Program-made: the position numbers and the translations under genes
Shown here: positions 32,328 to 42,313 of the stretch, in pieces
Numbering within the stretch: the first letter of the stretch is position 1
Layout of the letters: the number at the start of each line of letters is the position of its first letter
The notes under the pieces: generated by a model
What the model was told of the DNA's origin: nothing
Databases searched by the model: none
The model's input: the letters and a program-made list of their open reading frames with translations, nothing else
Assembly (NCBI RefSeq): GCF_020567705.1
Contig: NZ_JAJDJU010000003.1
Span: 62,001-126,000, forward strand
Direction of reading: 5' to 3'
Source of the DNA: Acidocella sp. KAb 2-4
Lineage (GTDB): Bacteria; Pseudomonadota; Alphaproteobacteria; Acetobacterales; Acetobacteraceae
DNA length: 64,000 nucleotides

Positions 32328-33818
32328 TTAGGGGATCGCTTCCAGGTAACGGTTGAAGTCCCATTCGGTGACGGTGGAGATGAAGCGCTCCCATTCGTCG
32401 CGCTTGAGCTCCATGAAGACGCGCGACATGTCGCCGGGCAGCGCGCTCATGATCACCTCGTCGGCCTCCAGCGCCGAGAGCGCGGCGCCGAGATCGGTCG
32501 GCAGGCGCTTCACCTGCTTGCCGGCTTCCATCGCCTCATAGATGTTGCGCTGCTCCGGCTGGCCGGGGTCGCGCTTATTGGTCAGGCCGTCATCGAAGGC
32601 CTTCAACAGCGCGCCGCCCATCAGATACGGGTTCACCAGGCTGTCCACCGCGCGGTATTCCACGCGCCCCGGGGCGGAGACGCGGATGCCGACGGTGCGG
32701 TTCTGCATGCCCCAATCGGCGTAAACCGGCGCCCAGTAGCCGAGGTCGGACATGCGGCGATAGGAGTTGACGGTGGAGGAGCCGAGCGCGGTGAGCGCGG
32801 GCAGATGCTCGATCATGCCGCCGATGCAGTGCAGGCCGGTTTGCGTCGGCATCCATTCGCCAGTCGGGCGCAGGAACTCGTTGGTGCCGCCCTTGCGATA
32901 GCTGAACATCTCGTCCATGCCCGGCAATGCGCCGTCGTGTTCCAGCCGGTTCAGCTTGTTCTCGCCGGCCGACCACAGCGAGACATTATGATGGCAGCCA
33001 TTGGCCGACACGCCCATGAACGGCTTGGTCATGAAGGTGGCGATCAGGTTGAACTCACGCGCCACCTGCGCGCAAATCTGGCGGTAGGTGACGAGACGGT
33101 CGGCGTTGCGCAGCACGTCGTCGTACATGATGTTGAGCTCGAGCTGGCCGGGCGCGTCTTCATGGTCGCCCTGAATCATGTCCAGCCCCATGGCGCGGGC
33201 GTAGTCATGCACGCGCATGATTACCGGCGAGAGCTGCTCGAACTGGTCGATGTGATAGGCGTAGGGCTTGGTGACGCCGCCATTCGCCTTGCCGTTTTCA
33301 TCGCGCTTCAGCCACATCATCTCCGGCTCGCAGCCCACGCGCAGCTCCATGCCGTGCTTGGCCTTGAAGGCCTCATGGATGCGCCGCAGATTGCCGCGGC
33401 AATCGGAGGTCAGGAAGGCGCCGGCATCGACATCCTCCTCGCGGTGGCGGAACAGCGTGCAGAACACGCGGCCCACGCGCTTGTTCCAGGGCAGCTGTAC
33501 GAAGGTCTCGGGGTCGGGCAGCGCCACCAGCTCGGCGGCGTTGGAGGGATAGCCGATATAATTGCCGCGGCGGTCGGCGCAGACATCGGCCACCGCGCCG
33601 TACCAGAGCTGCACGCCCTTGTTGGCGATGCTCTCCCAGTGCGGGGCGGGCACGGCCTTGCCCATCACGCGCCCGGTGGCGGAGATGAACTGGTAATACA
33701 CATGGTCGATGCCAAGTTCCTTGATTTTGGCGGCAACCTGGCGCACGCGCTCGGCGCGCAGCGGGTCGGCGATAAAGGCCTCAAGATCGGAGCGATGGGT
33801 CTGGGTAACGGCATCCAT
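32328..33818 (-). CDS. Glutamine synthetase-like gamma-glutamylamide ligase (copy 1)
   Basis: A 496-aa GS-I-fold ligase. ATP/metal motifs are present: GCEPEMMW, GDHEDAPGQLELN, NGCHHNVSLW, NSYRRMSDLGYWAP and GRVEYRAVDSLVNPYLMGGALL. The N-terminal part resembles the beta-grasp of GS but the whole is closer to the GlnT/PuuA-type proteins that glutamylate amines other than ammonia. It follows a second GS-like gene by 21 bp; AAGGAAC precedes its ATG. With the permease, P450 and amidotransferase it likely activates an imported amine as a gamma-glutamylamide. Substrate cannot be derived from sequence. Confidence 0.85.
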   Translation of the reverse strand: MDAVTQTHRSDLEAFIADPLRAERVRQVAAKIKELGIDHVYYQFISATGRVMGKAVPAPHWESIANKGVQLWYGAVADVCADRRGNYIGYPSNAAELVALPDPETFVQLPWNKRVGRVFCTLFRHREEDVDAGAFLTSDCRGNLRRIHEAFKAKHGMELRVGCEPEMMWLKRDENGKANGGVTKPYAYHIDQFEQLSPVIMRVHDYARAMGLDMIQGDHEDAPGQLELNIMYDDVLRNADRLVTYRQICAQVAREFNLIATFMTKPFMGVSANGCHHNVSLWSAGENKLNRLEHDGALPGMDEMFSYRKGGTNEFLRPTGEWMPTQTGLHCIGGMIEHLPALTALGSSTVNSYRRMSDLGYWAPVYADWGMQNRTVGIRVSAPGRVEYRAVDSLVNPYLMGGALLKAFDDGLTNKRDPGQPEQRNIYEAMEAGKQVKRLPTDLGAALSALEADEVIMSALPGDMSRVFMELKRDEWERFISTVTEWDFNRYLEAIP

Positions 33819-33839
33819 TTGGAAGTTCCTTTGTGTTTC

Positions 33840-35168
33840 TTAAGCGGATTCGAAATAACGGGATTTTTCGGCCACACTCACGGCCTTACGCAGCGCCTCG
33901 GCCTCGAACAGCCGGGACTCCACGAAGCGGTCCACGAAGGTCGCGCCGAACAGTGTCTTCGCGGTTTCGCTCGCGGCCAGAGCCTGCGCCGCGCTGTAGA
34001 GATCGCGCGGCAACGGGGTGAGGCCGGGCAGGGCGGATTCATTGCCGGTGGCCGGCACCGGGGCGGGCGGCTCGATGCGGTTTTCAATGCCCCACAACCC
34101 GGCGCCGAGGAAAAAGCTGAGCGCGAGCCAGGGATTGACGTCAGCCGCCGGAATGCGGAACTCCAGGCGCGGATTGGCCAGCGGTTCCGTGACCGCGCGG
34201 ATGGCGGTGGTGTAGCCGCCCAGGCTCCAAGTGGCGGTGCGCGGCGCCCAGTTGCCGGGCGTCATGCGCCGGTAGGCGTTGACCGTATGCGCGGGTAGCG
34301 CCAGCGCCTCTGGCAGCAGCTTCAGCACGCCGCCGACGAAATGCCGCCCGGCCTCGCTGAGCTGGCCTGGCCCGGCCGCGAAGATGTTGTGGCCCTGCGA
34401 ATCCAGCATCGAAAACTGGATATGGCCCGAGAGGCCCGGCGCCGCCGCGTCCGACTGCGCCATGAAGCAGGCTGACATGTTGCGCTGACGGAAGAACGCC
34501 TTGGTCGCGGCCTTGAAGAACATCGCGTCATCGGCCGCGCGCAGCGGGTCGGTATGGCGCAGCGTGGCTTCCAGGCAGCCTTTGCCCAGCTCCATGCCGA
34601 GCCCGGCGGTGGTCACGTCCGCCTCGGCGAGCGTTTCCTCAAGCGCTTGAATGAGTGGCGCGTTGATAGCGCCGGAGAGGGTGTCCCAGCAGCGGTTATC
34701 CACCGCGAACGGGGTCAGGTCCTGATAGCCCTTCTGGCGCAGCGTGTCGGCGTTTTCCTGAAACACCAGCCACTCGAACTCGAAGGCGGCCTGTGCGGTA
34801 AACCCGGCCTTGGCGGCTTTCTCGATCTGGCGGATCAGCACGTTGCGGGTGCTGGTGGCGGCCGAGGGGCCGCTGAAATCGCTCACCACCCAGGCGGCGT
34901 CGCGCTCGAACGGGTAGGGGCGGTAGGAGGTTTCGTCGACCGCCACCTCCTCGCTCTGGTAGGGGGCGGCGCCGAACACGTTGTCGGCGGCGTCCCATTT
35001 ATGCAGCACGTTGCAGAAACTACCGCCCCGGCGCACGCTGGTTTCAAAGGTCTCCCGCGAGATCCGCCGTTCGCGCAGGCCGCCGTCGATGTCTGGCAAC
35101 ACGACGTGAAAGACCTTTGCCGCGCGGGGATCCAGGGCGGGTTTCCCCGCCATGGCCTCGTTCGTCAT
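33840..35168 (-). CDS. Glutamine synthetase-like gamma-glutamylamide ligase (copy 2)
   Basis: A 442-aa GS-fold protein, clearly divergent from copy 1. Metal and ATP blocks include FEFEWLVFQENA, GMELGKGCLEATLRHTDPLRAADDAMFFKAATKAF, LSGHIQFSMLDSQGHN, NAYRRMTPGNWAPRTATW and RLEFRIPAADVNPWLALSFFLGAGLWGIE. The start at 35168 lies ahead of the conserved domain; 35153 is an alternative. The gene is 59 bp downstream of the permease, with a small hairpin between them. Two adjacent, unlike GS-type genes may form a heteromer or act on successive amines. This is inference. Confidence 0.82.
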   Translation of the reverse strand: MTNEAMAGKPALDPRAAKVFHVVLPDIDGGLRERRISRETFETSVRRGGSFCNVLHKWDAADNVFGAAPYQSEEVAVDETSYRPYPFERDAAWVVSDFSGPSAATSTRNVLIRQIEKAAKAGFTAQAAFEFEWLVFQENADTLRQKGYQDLTPFAVDNRCWDTLSGAINAPLIQALEETLAEADVTTAGLGMELGKGCLEATLRHTDPLRAADDAMFFKAATKAFFRQRNMSACFMAQSDAAAPGLSGHIQFSMLDSQGHNIFAAGPGQLSEAGRHFVGGVLKLLPEALALPAHTVNAYRRMTPGNWAPRTATWSLGGYTTAIRAVTEPLANPRLEFRIPAADVNPWLALSFFLGAGLWGIENRIEPPAPVPATGNESALPGLTPLPRDLYSAAQALAASETAKTLFGATFVDRFVESRLFEAEALRKAVSVAEKSRYFESA

Positions 35169-35207
35169 TCGCTTATCCAGTTCTGTGAGTTTGGAAAGTT
35201 TTAGAAA

Positions 35208-35223
35208 GCGCCTGAAAAGGCGC
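35208..35223 (-). terminator. Small hairpin between permease and ligase genes
   Basis: GCGCCT (35208-35213), GAAA loop, AGGCGC (35218-35223). On the minus strand it is followed by TTTC, so it is at most a partial attenuator, or an RNA processing/stability element within the operon. Confidence 0.4.
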
Positions 35224-35227
35224 GGAA

Positions 35228-36721
35228 CTAGTCCGCGCGCAGGTGCAGTTTGGCAGCGTCGCCGTAAGGGGCGGTGCCGCGCAGATAGGGGCGGCCGAGC
35301 ACCATGTAGAGCAGGCCGGCGCCGCCGATGATGGCAACGGTGAGCGGCATGGACCAGTTGAGGTACCACGCCTCTGACGGCGTGCGCGGCCAAGCCATGT
35401 TGATGATGGCGGCAACGCCATAGCCCAGGGCCAGGATGTTCACGAGCCAGGCCCAGCCATTGAGGCGGAACTTGCCAGAGGGCTGCCAGCCGCGGGCGCG
35501 GGCGACGAGCGCGGCCACCACCACCATTTGGAAGGCCAGATAGATGCCGATGACCGCGAAGTTGAGCACCGTGGCCAGCGCGTTTTGCAGGAAGTAGCCA
35601 ATCGCCACGATCGCCGCGGGGGCGAGGCCAGCGATGAGCAGCGAGCCTTCCGGCACGTGCGCGTTCTCGGCCATGCGCGAGAGGAAGCGGCTGCCGATGA
35701 TCATCTCGTCACGCGCATAGGAGTAGAGCAGGCGGCTCACCGCGGCCTGCAGGCTGAGCGCGCAGGAGATGAACGAGACCATGACGATGACGATCACCGC
35801 CTTGGCGCCGAGCGGACCAAAGGCGCTGGTCAGCACGGTGCCGATCGGGTCGGCTTCCTTGCCCGAGATCACGTCGGCCATGTTGGGGATCGACATGATC
35901 AGCGCGAGGCAGACGAAGATCGAGGCGCCGACGCCGACATAGATCGTCATGCGCATCGCCTTGGGGATCTCCACGCCCGGGTTCGGGGTTTCTTCGGCCA
36001 CGTCGCCGCAGGCCTCGAAGCCGTAGCAGCAGAACAGACCCACCAGCGCCGAGGCAAGGAACGCCGGCCAATAGGAACCCGTGCCCTGGATGTTGAAGGT
36101 GTTGAACACCACCGAGAGGGGCTGCGCGCGATGCAGGGTGAGCAGGTCGACACCGACGACAATGGCGCCCACGAGCTCGCAGATGAAGCCGAACATGGCC
36201 ACCTGCGCCAGCAGCTTGGTGCCGCGCATGTTGATGGCGGTGGTCAGCGCCACCAGCACCAGCGCCGCGATGGTGGTGAATGCCGGTGTGGCGTTGACGC
36301 CGAACAGCGTGGCGAGGAACGGCCCCGCCCCCAATGCCACGGCGGCGATGGTGGTGAACAGCGCCCAGCCGTAAATCCACCCGGCCATCCAGGCCCAGCG
36401 GCGCCCCACGAGGCGGCGCGCCCAGGGGTACAGCCCGCCCGAAATCGGAAACTGCGAGACAACCTCACCAAAGATCAGCGCGACCAGGAATTGGCCAAGC
36501 CCGGCGATAACGTAAGACCAGATCATCGGCGGCCCGCCGGCCTGCAGCCCGAAGGCGAAAACCGAATACACGCCCACCACCGGCGACAGATAGGTGAACC
36601 CCAAAGCGAAGTTCTGCCACACCGACATGGTGCGGTCGAAGTTCGAGGTATACCCAAGCGCCGCCAGCTGCGCATCGTCAGATGCGACGTGGATCGCATC
36701 TATGTGCTTATGTGGCTCCAT
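35228..36721 (-). CDS. APC-family amino acid/amine permease
   Basis: A 497-aa inner-membrane transporter with about 12 hydrophobic segments. The start FDRTMSVWQNFALGFTYLSPVVGVYSVFAFGLQAGGPPMIWSYVIAG (in family blocks) and EVVSQFPISGGLYPWARRLVGRRWAWMAGWIYGW are the TM1-TM3 signatures of the APC superfamily; CYGFEACGDVAEETPNPGVEIPKAMR is the TM6-7 region seen in GABA/choline-type permeases. The ATG at 36721 has AAGGGGG 6 nt upstream. It is first in the operon, behind the sigma-54 promoter at 36923-36938 and a structured leader. It probably imports the amine handled by the downstream ligases. Confidence 0.9.
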   Translation of the reverse strand: MEPHKHIDAIHVASDDAQLAALGYTSNFDRTMSVWQNFALGFTYLSPVVGVYSVFAFGLQAGGPPMIWSYVIAGLGQFLVALIFGEVVSQFPISGGLYPWARRLVGRRWAWMAGWIYGWALFTTIAAVALGAGPFLATLFGVNATPAFTTIAALVLVALTTAINMRGTKLLAQVAMFGFICELVGAIVVGVDLLTLHRAQPLSVVFNTFNIQGTGSYWPAFLASALVGLFCCYGFEACGDVAEETPNPGVEIPKAMRMTIYVGVGASIFVCLALIMSIPNMADVISGKEADPIGTVLTSAFGPLGAKAVIVIVMVSFISCALSLQAAVSRLLYSYARDEMIIGSRFLSRMAENAHVPEGSLLIAGLAPAAIVAIGYFLQNALATVLNFAVIGIYLAFQMVVVAALVARARGWQPSGKFRLNGWAWLVNILALGYGVAAIINMAWPRTPSEAWYLNWSMPLTVAIIGGAGLLYMVLGRPYLRGTAPYGDAAKLHLRAD

Positions 36722-36810
36722 ACTTAACCCCCTTGAACGTTTGTGACACTGACAACACACGGCATTACGCCATGCGCCTAGCGTGCCTCCGCCAAGCCAG
36801 CATTTTTGCC

Positions 36811-36908
36811 GCTGGTCCCGGCGAAGTCTTCCCTCCTGGCTTGCGGCTTCATCGTGCGGGAGCGGGAGCAACCTCCCGCCATACCGCGCCGACTTCGCTA
36901 CGCACCAG
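36811..36908 (-). ncRNA. Structured 5' leader of the permease operon, unclassified
   Basis: The predicted transcript starts near 36912 and at once enters nested inverted repeats. CTGGT (36904-36908) can pair with ACCAG (36812-36816), GCGAAGTC (36891-36898) with GACTTCGC (36821-36828), and a 7-bp hairpin, GCGGGAG/CTCCCGC, lies at 36862-36879. The strand also reads AAGCCAGGAG (36833-36842), matching the first ten bases of the B12-box pattern, but the rest of that box and the other cobalamin core elements are missing. It is either a leader of unknown class or a simple attenuator. Confidence 0.5.
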
Positions 36909-36922
36909 ACGCAGGACTGACT

Positions 36923-36938
36923 TGCAATGCCCGTGCCA
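36923..36938 (-). promoter_or_regulatory. Sigma-54 promoter of the permease-ligase operon
   Basis: On the minus strand TGGCAC (36938-36933), a 5-bp spacer and TTGCA (36927-36923) match the -24/-12 consensus exactly. Transcription would begin near 36912, leaving a leader of about 190 nt before the permease ATG at 36721. Confidence 0.85.
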
Positions 36939-36995
36939 CTTTGTTTGGCTATTATTTTTCAATGGCTTGAGGAAGATTCTGCAACGCAATAGCGA

Positions 36996-37027
36996 TGCAT
37001 ATTTGCCGATTTGTGATGCGTTTTTGC
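36996..37027. promoter_or_regulatory. Paired activator sites upstream of the sigma-54 promoter
   Basis: TGCATATTTGC (36996-37006) and TGCGTTTTTGC (37017-37027) are spaced 21 bp start to start, about two turns, and lie 58-89 bp upstream of the -24 element. The ferredoxin promoter has the matching TGCATTTTTGC. A weaker match (AGCATTTTTGC, 36799-36809) is in the leader. Confidence 0.6.
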
Positions 37028-37055
37028 TTGTTTTTGTTAGAAGCGATATAGCAAC

Positions 37056-37090
37056 AAAAACGCCGCTCCCGGTTGCGCCGGAGGCGGCGT
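37056..37090 (-). terminator. Rho-independent terminator of katG
   Basis: The arms ACGCCGC (37060-37066) and GCGGCGT (37084-37090), extended by inner CCGG/CCGG pairing, form a long GC stem; on the minus strand TTTTTGTT follows. It lies directly after the katG stop codon. Confidence 0.85.
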
Positions 37091-37108
37091 CTTCGCTTGC
37101 GGGTTGGA

Positions 37109-39361
<2,253 letters not shown>

Positions 39362-39380
39362 TTACGGGAAGCAAAAACAC

Positions 39381-39427
39381 ATCGATTTTTATGGAAAATT
39401 ATAATCGAATCAATCGATTTTTATGGA
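39381..39427. promoter_or_regulatory. Direct repeats in the katG upstream region
   Basis: The 15-mer ATCGATTTTTATGGA occurs exactly at 39381-39395 and 39413-39427, 32 bp apart (three turns), in an AT-rich stretch about 100-150 bp upstream of katG and downstream of the dmpD stop. It looks like a paired operator for a peroxide or iron regulator; which one is unknown. Confidence 0.5.
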
Positions 39428-39507
39428 GACGGAGCGAGGCTCAACGCCTTAGGCAGAAAGCGGCGCGGGGCTGAGCTCCGCCGTGAAGACCTCAGCCCCG
39501 GACCAGA

Positions 39508-40317
39508 TTACAGGAATTCGCTGACGAGTTGGTTGAAACGGTCAGTGTGCTCGATCTGCGTCCAATGCCCGCAGCGGCCGAACATGTGCAACTCGGCCTT
39601 GGGCAGCAGATTGAACAGCCGCAGGCTCGCCTCTGGCGGGATCACCTGGTCCTCGCGGCCATGGATGACCAGCGCCTCGTGCGGCAGCTTGGCGATCTCC
39701 TCCTCGGCGGAGGCAAGGCCATCGACCCCAGCCTGTCGCGGCGCCGGGAACATGGCGGAGAAACTCTCTTGGAAGCCCGGCCGGATGGAGGCCTGGTAGC
39801 GCAGCTGCGCCAGCTCGTCATTCACCAGCGCGCGGTCATAGGCGAAGATGTCGAGCAGAGAGCGCATGGTCTCGATCGAGGGCTGGTAGCCCCAAACCGC
39901 GTCCAGCCCCGCCGTGATGGGGAAGCTGACGCCAACACTGCCCATCAGCACCAGGCGGCGCACGCGCGCCGGGTGGCGGATGGCGAAAGCCAGGGCCAGC
40001 CCGCCGCCGAAGGAGTTGCCGACGAGATCAACCTGGTCCAGCCCGAGCGCATCGAGGAAATCGGCGAGGTGCTGCAACCACAGCGCCTTGCCATACACCG
40101 CGCCGGCCGGACGCTCGGTGAAGCCGAAGCCCACCATGTCCGGCGCGATGACGCGGCGTTGCGCGGCCAGCGGCCCGATATTCAGGCGCCAATTGGCCCA
40201 GGCGGAGACGCCTGGGCCGGAACCGTGGATCAGCACCGCCGGGAAACCCTCACCCTGGTCGTGGTAATTGGTGAGGATGCCGCCCGCGTTGACGCTTTTC
40301 CCGAGTTCGGGGTTCAT
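39508..40317 (-). CDS. dmpD: 2-hydroxymuconic semialdehyde hydrolase (meta-cleavage product hydrolase)
   Basis: A 269-aa alpha/beta hydrolase that cleaves the ring-fission product of catechol or methylcatechols to 2-hydroxypenta-2,4-dienoate and a carboxylate. Catalytic Ser102 in VGNSFGGG, Asp223 in HGREDQVIP and His251 in CGHWTQIEH form the triad; the oxyanion block is LIHGSGPGVSAWANW. It is the last gene of the leftward meta operon and overlaps the tautomerase by 4 bp. The close match in length and motifs to DmpD/XylF supports the call. Confidence 0.93.
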   Translation of the reverse strand: MNPELGKSVNAGGILTNYHDQGEGFPAVLIHGSGPGVSAWANWRLNIGPLAAQRRVIAPDMVGFGFTERPAGAVYGKALWLQHLADFLDALGLDQVDLVGNSFGGGLALAFAIRHPARVRRLVLMGSVGVSFPITAGLDAVWGYQPSIETMRSLLDIFAYDRALVNDELAQLRYQASIRPGFQESFSAMFPAPRQAGVDGLASAEEEIAKLPHEALVIHGREDQVIPPEASLRLFNLLPKAELHMFGRCGHWTQIEHTDRFNQLVSEFL

Positions 40318-40505
40318 GACTTTGGCAAGCCCTTAACCTCGCCACCAGCGGCGAAGTGCCAGGCCGGCACTTCGTTGATGATGACGCGGATGGACTCGCG
40401 CGGTGCGTTGATGCTCTCGACGATCGCCTCGGTGACGGCCTTGACCATCTTCACCTTCAGCTCGACAGAGCGGCCCTCAATCATGGTGACGTTGACGATC
40501 GGCAT
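40314..40505 (-). CDS. dmpI: 4-oxalocrotonate tautomerase
   Basis: A 63-aa subunit of the hexameric tautomerase that interconverts 2-hydroxymuconate and 2-oxo-3-hexenedioate. After Met removal, the catalytic Pro1 starts the sequence PIVNVTMIEGRSVELKVKMVKAVTEAIVESI; Arg residues near positions 10 and 39 fit the active site. Read as 40314-40505 because only this ATG yields Pro at position 1. It lies 2 bp from dmpH and overlaps dmpD by 4 bp, inside the meta-cleavage operon. Confidence 0.94.
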   Translation of the reverse strand: MPIVNVTMIEGRSVELKVKMVKAVTEAIVESINAPRESIRVIINEVPAWHFAAGGEVKGLPKS

Positions 40506-40507
40506 GA

Positions 40508-41281
40508 TCAGGCCCCCACGGTAAACGACACCGTGCCCAGATTCTGGAACGCGGTGCGGATGTGCTCGCCAACGCTGAGCGAATGCGCGGCGGTGGCGCC
40601 ACCAGCAAGTACGATATCGCCCGGCATCAGGCTCTCGCCGGCGCGGCCGATCTGGCGGGCGGCCGAGACCAGCGAGCGGATCGGGTTGCCCAGGATGGCG
40701 GCGGTGCTGCCAACCTGCACGGCGCGGCCGTTCACTTCCATGACGATGCCGAGATTGGACACGTCCGTGTCCGGCTTCGCCCACGCGCCCACATAGAAGC
40801 CCGAGGAGGAGGAGTTGTCGGCGATCACGTCGGGCAGCGAGAACTTGAAGTTCTTGTAGCGGCTGTCGATGATCTCCAGCGCCGGGGCGACGGCTTCCAC
40901 CGCCGCCAGCGCCTCGGCCGCCGACACATCGCCCGCCAGCGGCTTGCCGATGATGTAGGCAATCTCCGGCTCGACGCGCGGGTGCACATAGCGCTGGTGG
41001 GAGAGCACGCCGCCCTCCTCCAGGCGCATGGCGTCGGTCAGGCGGCCCCAGATCACCTCGGACACGCCCACCTGCTGCATCTTGGCGCGCGAGGTGAGGC
41101 CCATCTTGTAGCCTGCCCGGCGCTCGCCGCGCGCCCAGCGGCGCTGCACGTTAAGCAGCTGGATCGCATACGCGTCCTCGATCGTCAGATCTGGGTGCGT
41201 CTCGATTAGCTGGGTTGCCTCGGTGGCGTTGCGGGCGGCATCGTCCAGCATAGCCGCCAGGACGGAAAGGTTCGCGCTCAT
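40508..41281 (-). CDS. dmpH: 4-oxalocrotonate decarboxylase
   Basis: A 257-aa member of the hydratase/decarboxylase (FAH-related) family. It decarboxylates 2-oxo-3-hexenedioate to 2-hydroxypenta-2,4-dienoate in the dehydrogenase branch of the pathway. [42 protein letters not shown] and [13 protein letters not shown] match DmpH/XylI, while the related hydratase in the same operon has [11 protein letters not shown]. Metal ligands are the two Glu of VEPE and the Glu in PALEI. Overlaps the aldolase gene by 4 bp. Confidence 0.92.
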   Translation of the reverse strand: MSANLSVLAAMLDDAARNATEATQLIETHPDLTIEDAYAIQLLNVQRRWARGERRAGYKMGLTSRAKMQQVGVSEVIWGRLTDAMRLEEGGVLSHQRYVHPRVEPEIAYIIGKPLAGDVSAAEALAAVEAVAPALEIIDSRYKNFKFSLPDVIADNSSSSGFYVGAWAKPDTDVSNLGIVMEVNGRAVQVGSTAAILGNPIRSLVSAARQIGRAGESLMPGDIVLAGGATAAHSLSVGEHIRTAFQNLGTVSFTVGA

Positions 41282-42312
41282 GCGGCTTCTCCACGCTGTT
41301 TAAGGATGTCGAGGGCGACGTCGATGATCATATCCTCTTGCCCGCCGACCATGCGGCGGCGGCCCAGCTCGGCCAGGATATCACGGGTATCGACGCCGTA
41401 GGTCTTGGAGGCGTTCTCGGCGTGGCGCAGGAAGGACGAGTACACGCCCGCATAGCCGAGGCTGAGCGACTCGCGGTCCACGCGCACCGGGCGGTCCTGC
41501 AGCGGGCGGACGAGGTCGTCAGCCGCGTCCATCAGCATGAACAGATCACAGCCGCTCTCGATGCCGTAGCGGTCGAGCACCGCGATCAGCGCCTCCAGCG
41601 GGGCGTTGCCCGCACCCGCGCCCATGCCCGCCAGCGAGGCGTCCACGCGCACCGCGCCGGCCTTGATGCCAGCCACGGCGTTGGCCACGCCCAGCGTCAG
41701 GTTGTGGTGGGTATGCACGCCGATCTCGGTCTCCGGCTTCAGCGCCGCGCGCACCGCGCTCACGCGCTCGGCATATTGCTCGGGCAGCAGGGCGCCGGCG
41801 GAATCGGTCACATAGACGCACTCGGCGCCGTAGGACTCCATCAGCTTGGCCTGCTCCACCAGCTTCTCGACTGGCGCCATGTGCGCCATCATCAGGAAGC
41901 CGACCGTGTCCATGCCCAGGCCGCGGGCCGCCTCGATATGCTGCTTCGAGACATCCGCCTCGGTGCAGTGCGTGGCGATGCGCACCGAGCGCGCGCCCGC
42001 CTCATAGGCGATCTTCAGGTCGTGCACGGTGCCGATGCCCGGCAGCAGCAGGATGGTCGGGATGGCGTGCGTGCACACGCTGGCCACGGCGGCGATCCAC
42101 TCGGCGTCGTCATGCGCGCCGAAGCCGTAGTTGAAGGTAGAGCCGGTCAGACCGTCGCCATGCGTGATCTCGATGGCGTCGACCTTCGCGGCGTCCAGCG
42201 CGCGGGCGATCGCCGTCACCGTATCCAGCGAATATTGGTGGCGGATCGAGTGCATGCCGTCACGCAGCGTGACGTCCTGCACATACAGCTTGTTCTTGTT
42301 CGGACGTGCCAT
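41278..42312 (-). CDS. dmpG: 4-hydroxy-2-oxovalerate aldolase
   Basis: A 344-aa DRE-TIM metallolyase that splits 4-hydroxy-2-oxovalerate into pyruvate and acetaldehyde. The start [22 protein letters not shown] gives the DREG-like metal motif (TLRDGMH); [34 protein letters not shown] and [18 protein letters not shown] follow. In this family it forms a channelled complex with the acylating aldehyde dehydrogenase, encoded directly upstream with a 1-bp gap. The operon order fits. Confidence 0.95.
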   Translation of the reverse strand: MARPNKNKLYVQDVTLRDGMHSIRHQYSLDTVTAIARALDAAKVDAIEITHGDGLTGSTFNYGFGAHDDAEWIAAVASVCTHAIPTILLLPGIGTVHDLKIAYEAGARSVRIATHCTEADVSKQHIEAARGLGMDTVGFLMMAHMAPVEKLVEQAKLMESYGAECVYVTDSAGALLPEQYAERVSAVRAALKPETEIGVHTHHNLTLGVANAVAGIKAGAVRVDASLAGMGAGAGNAPLEALIAVLDRYGIESGCDLFMLMDAADDLVRPLQDRPVRVDRESLSLGYAGVYSSFLRHAENASKTYGVDTRDILAELGRRRMVGGQEDMIIDVALDILKQRGEAA

Positions 42313-42313
42313 G

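Larger units (their letters stand above)
36722..37108. other. 387-bp regulatory region between katG and the permease operon
   Basis: It contains, from right to left, the katG terminator (37056-37090), two activator motifs (36996-37027), the sigma-54 promoter (36923-36938) and about 190 nt of untranslated leader with nested inverted repeats (36811-36908). The upstream part is AT-rich. Confidence 0.7.

Noticed and set aside
29160-34298. Long rightward frames opposite the PAS, amidotransferase, P450 and ligase genes
   Set aside because: Same cause: shadows of GC-biased codon positions on the other strand, with no recognisable motifs.
36833-36842. Cobalamin riboswitch in the permease leader, suggested by AAGCCAGGAG
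   Set aside because: Only the first half of the B12 box is matched; other conserved core segments are missing and downstream genes are not cobalamin-related. Kept as an unclassified structured leader.
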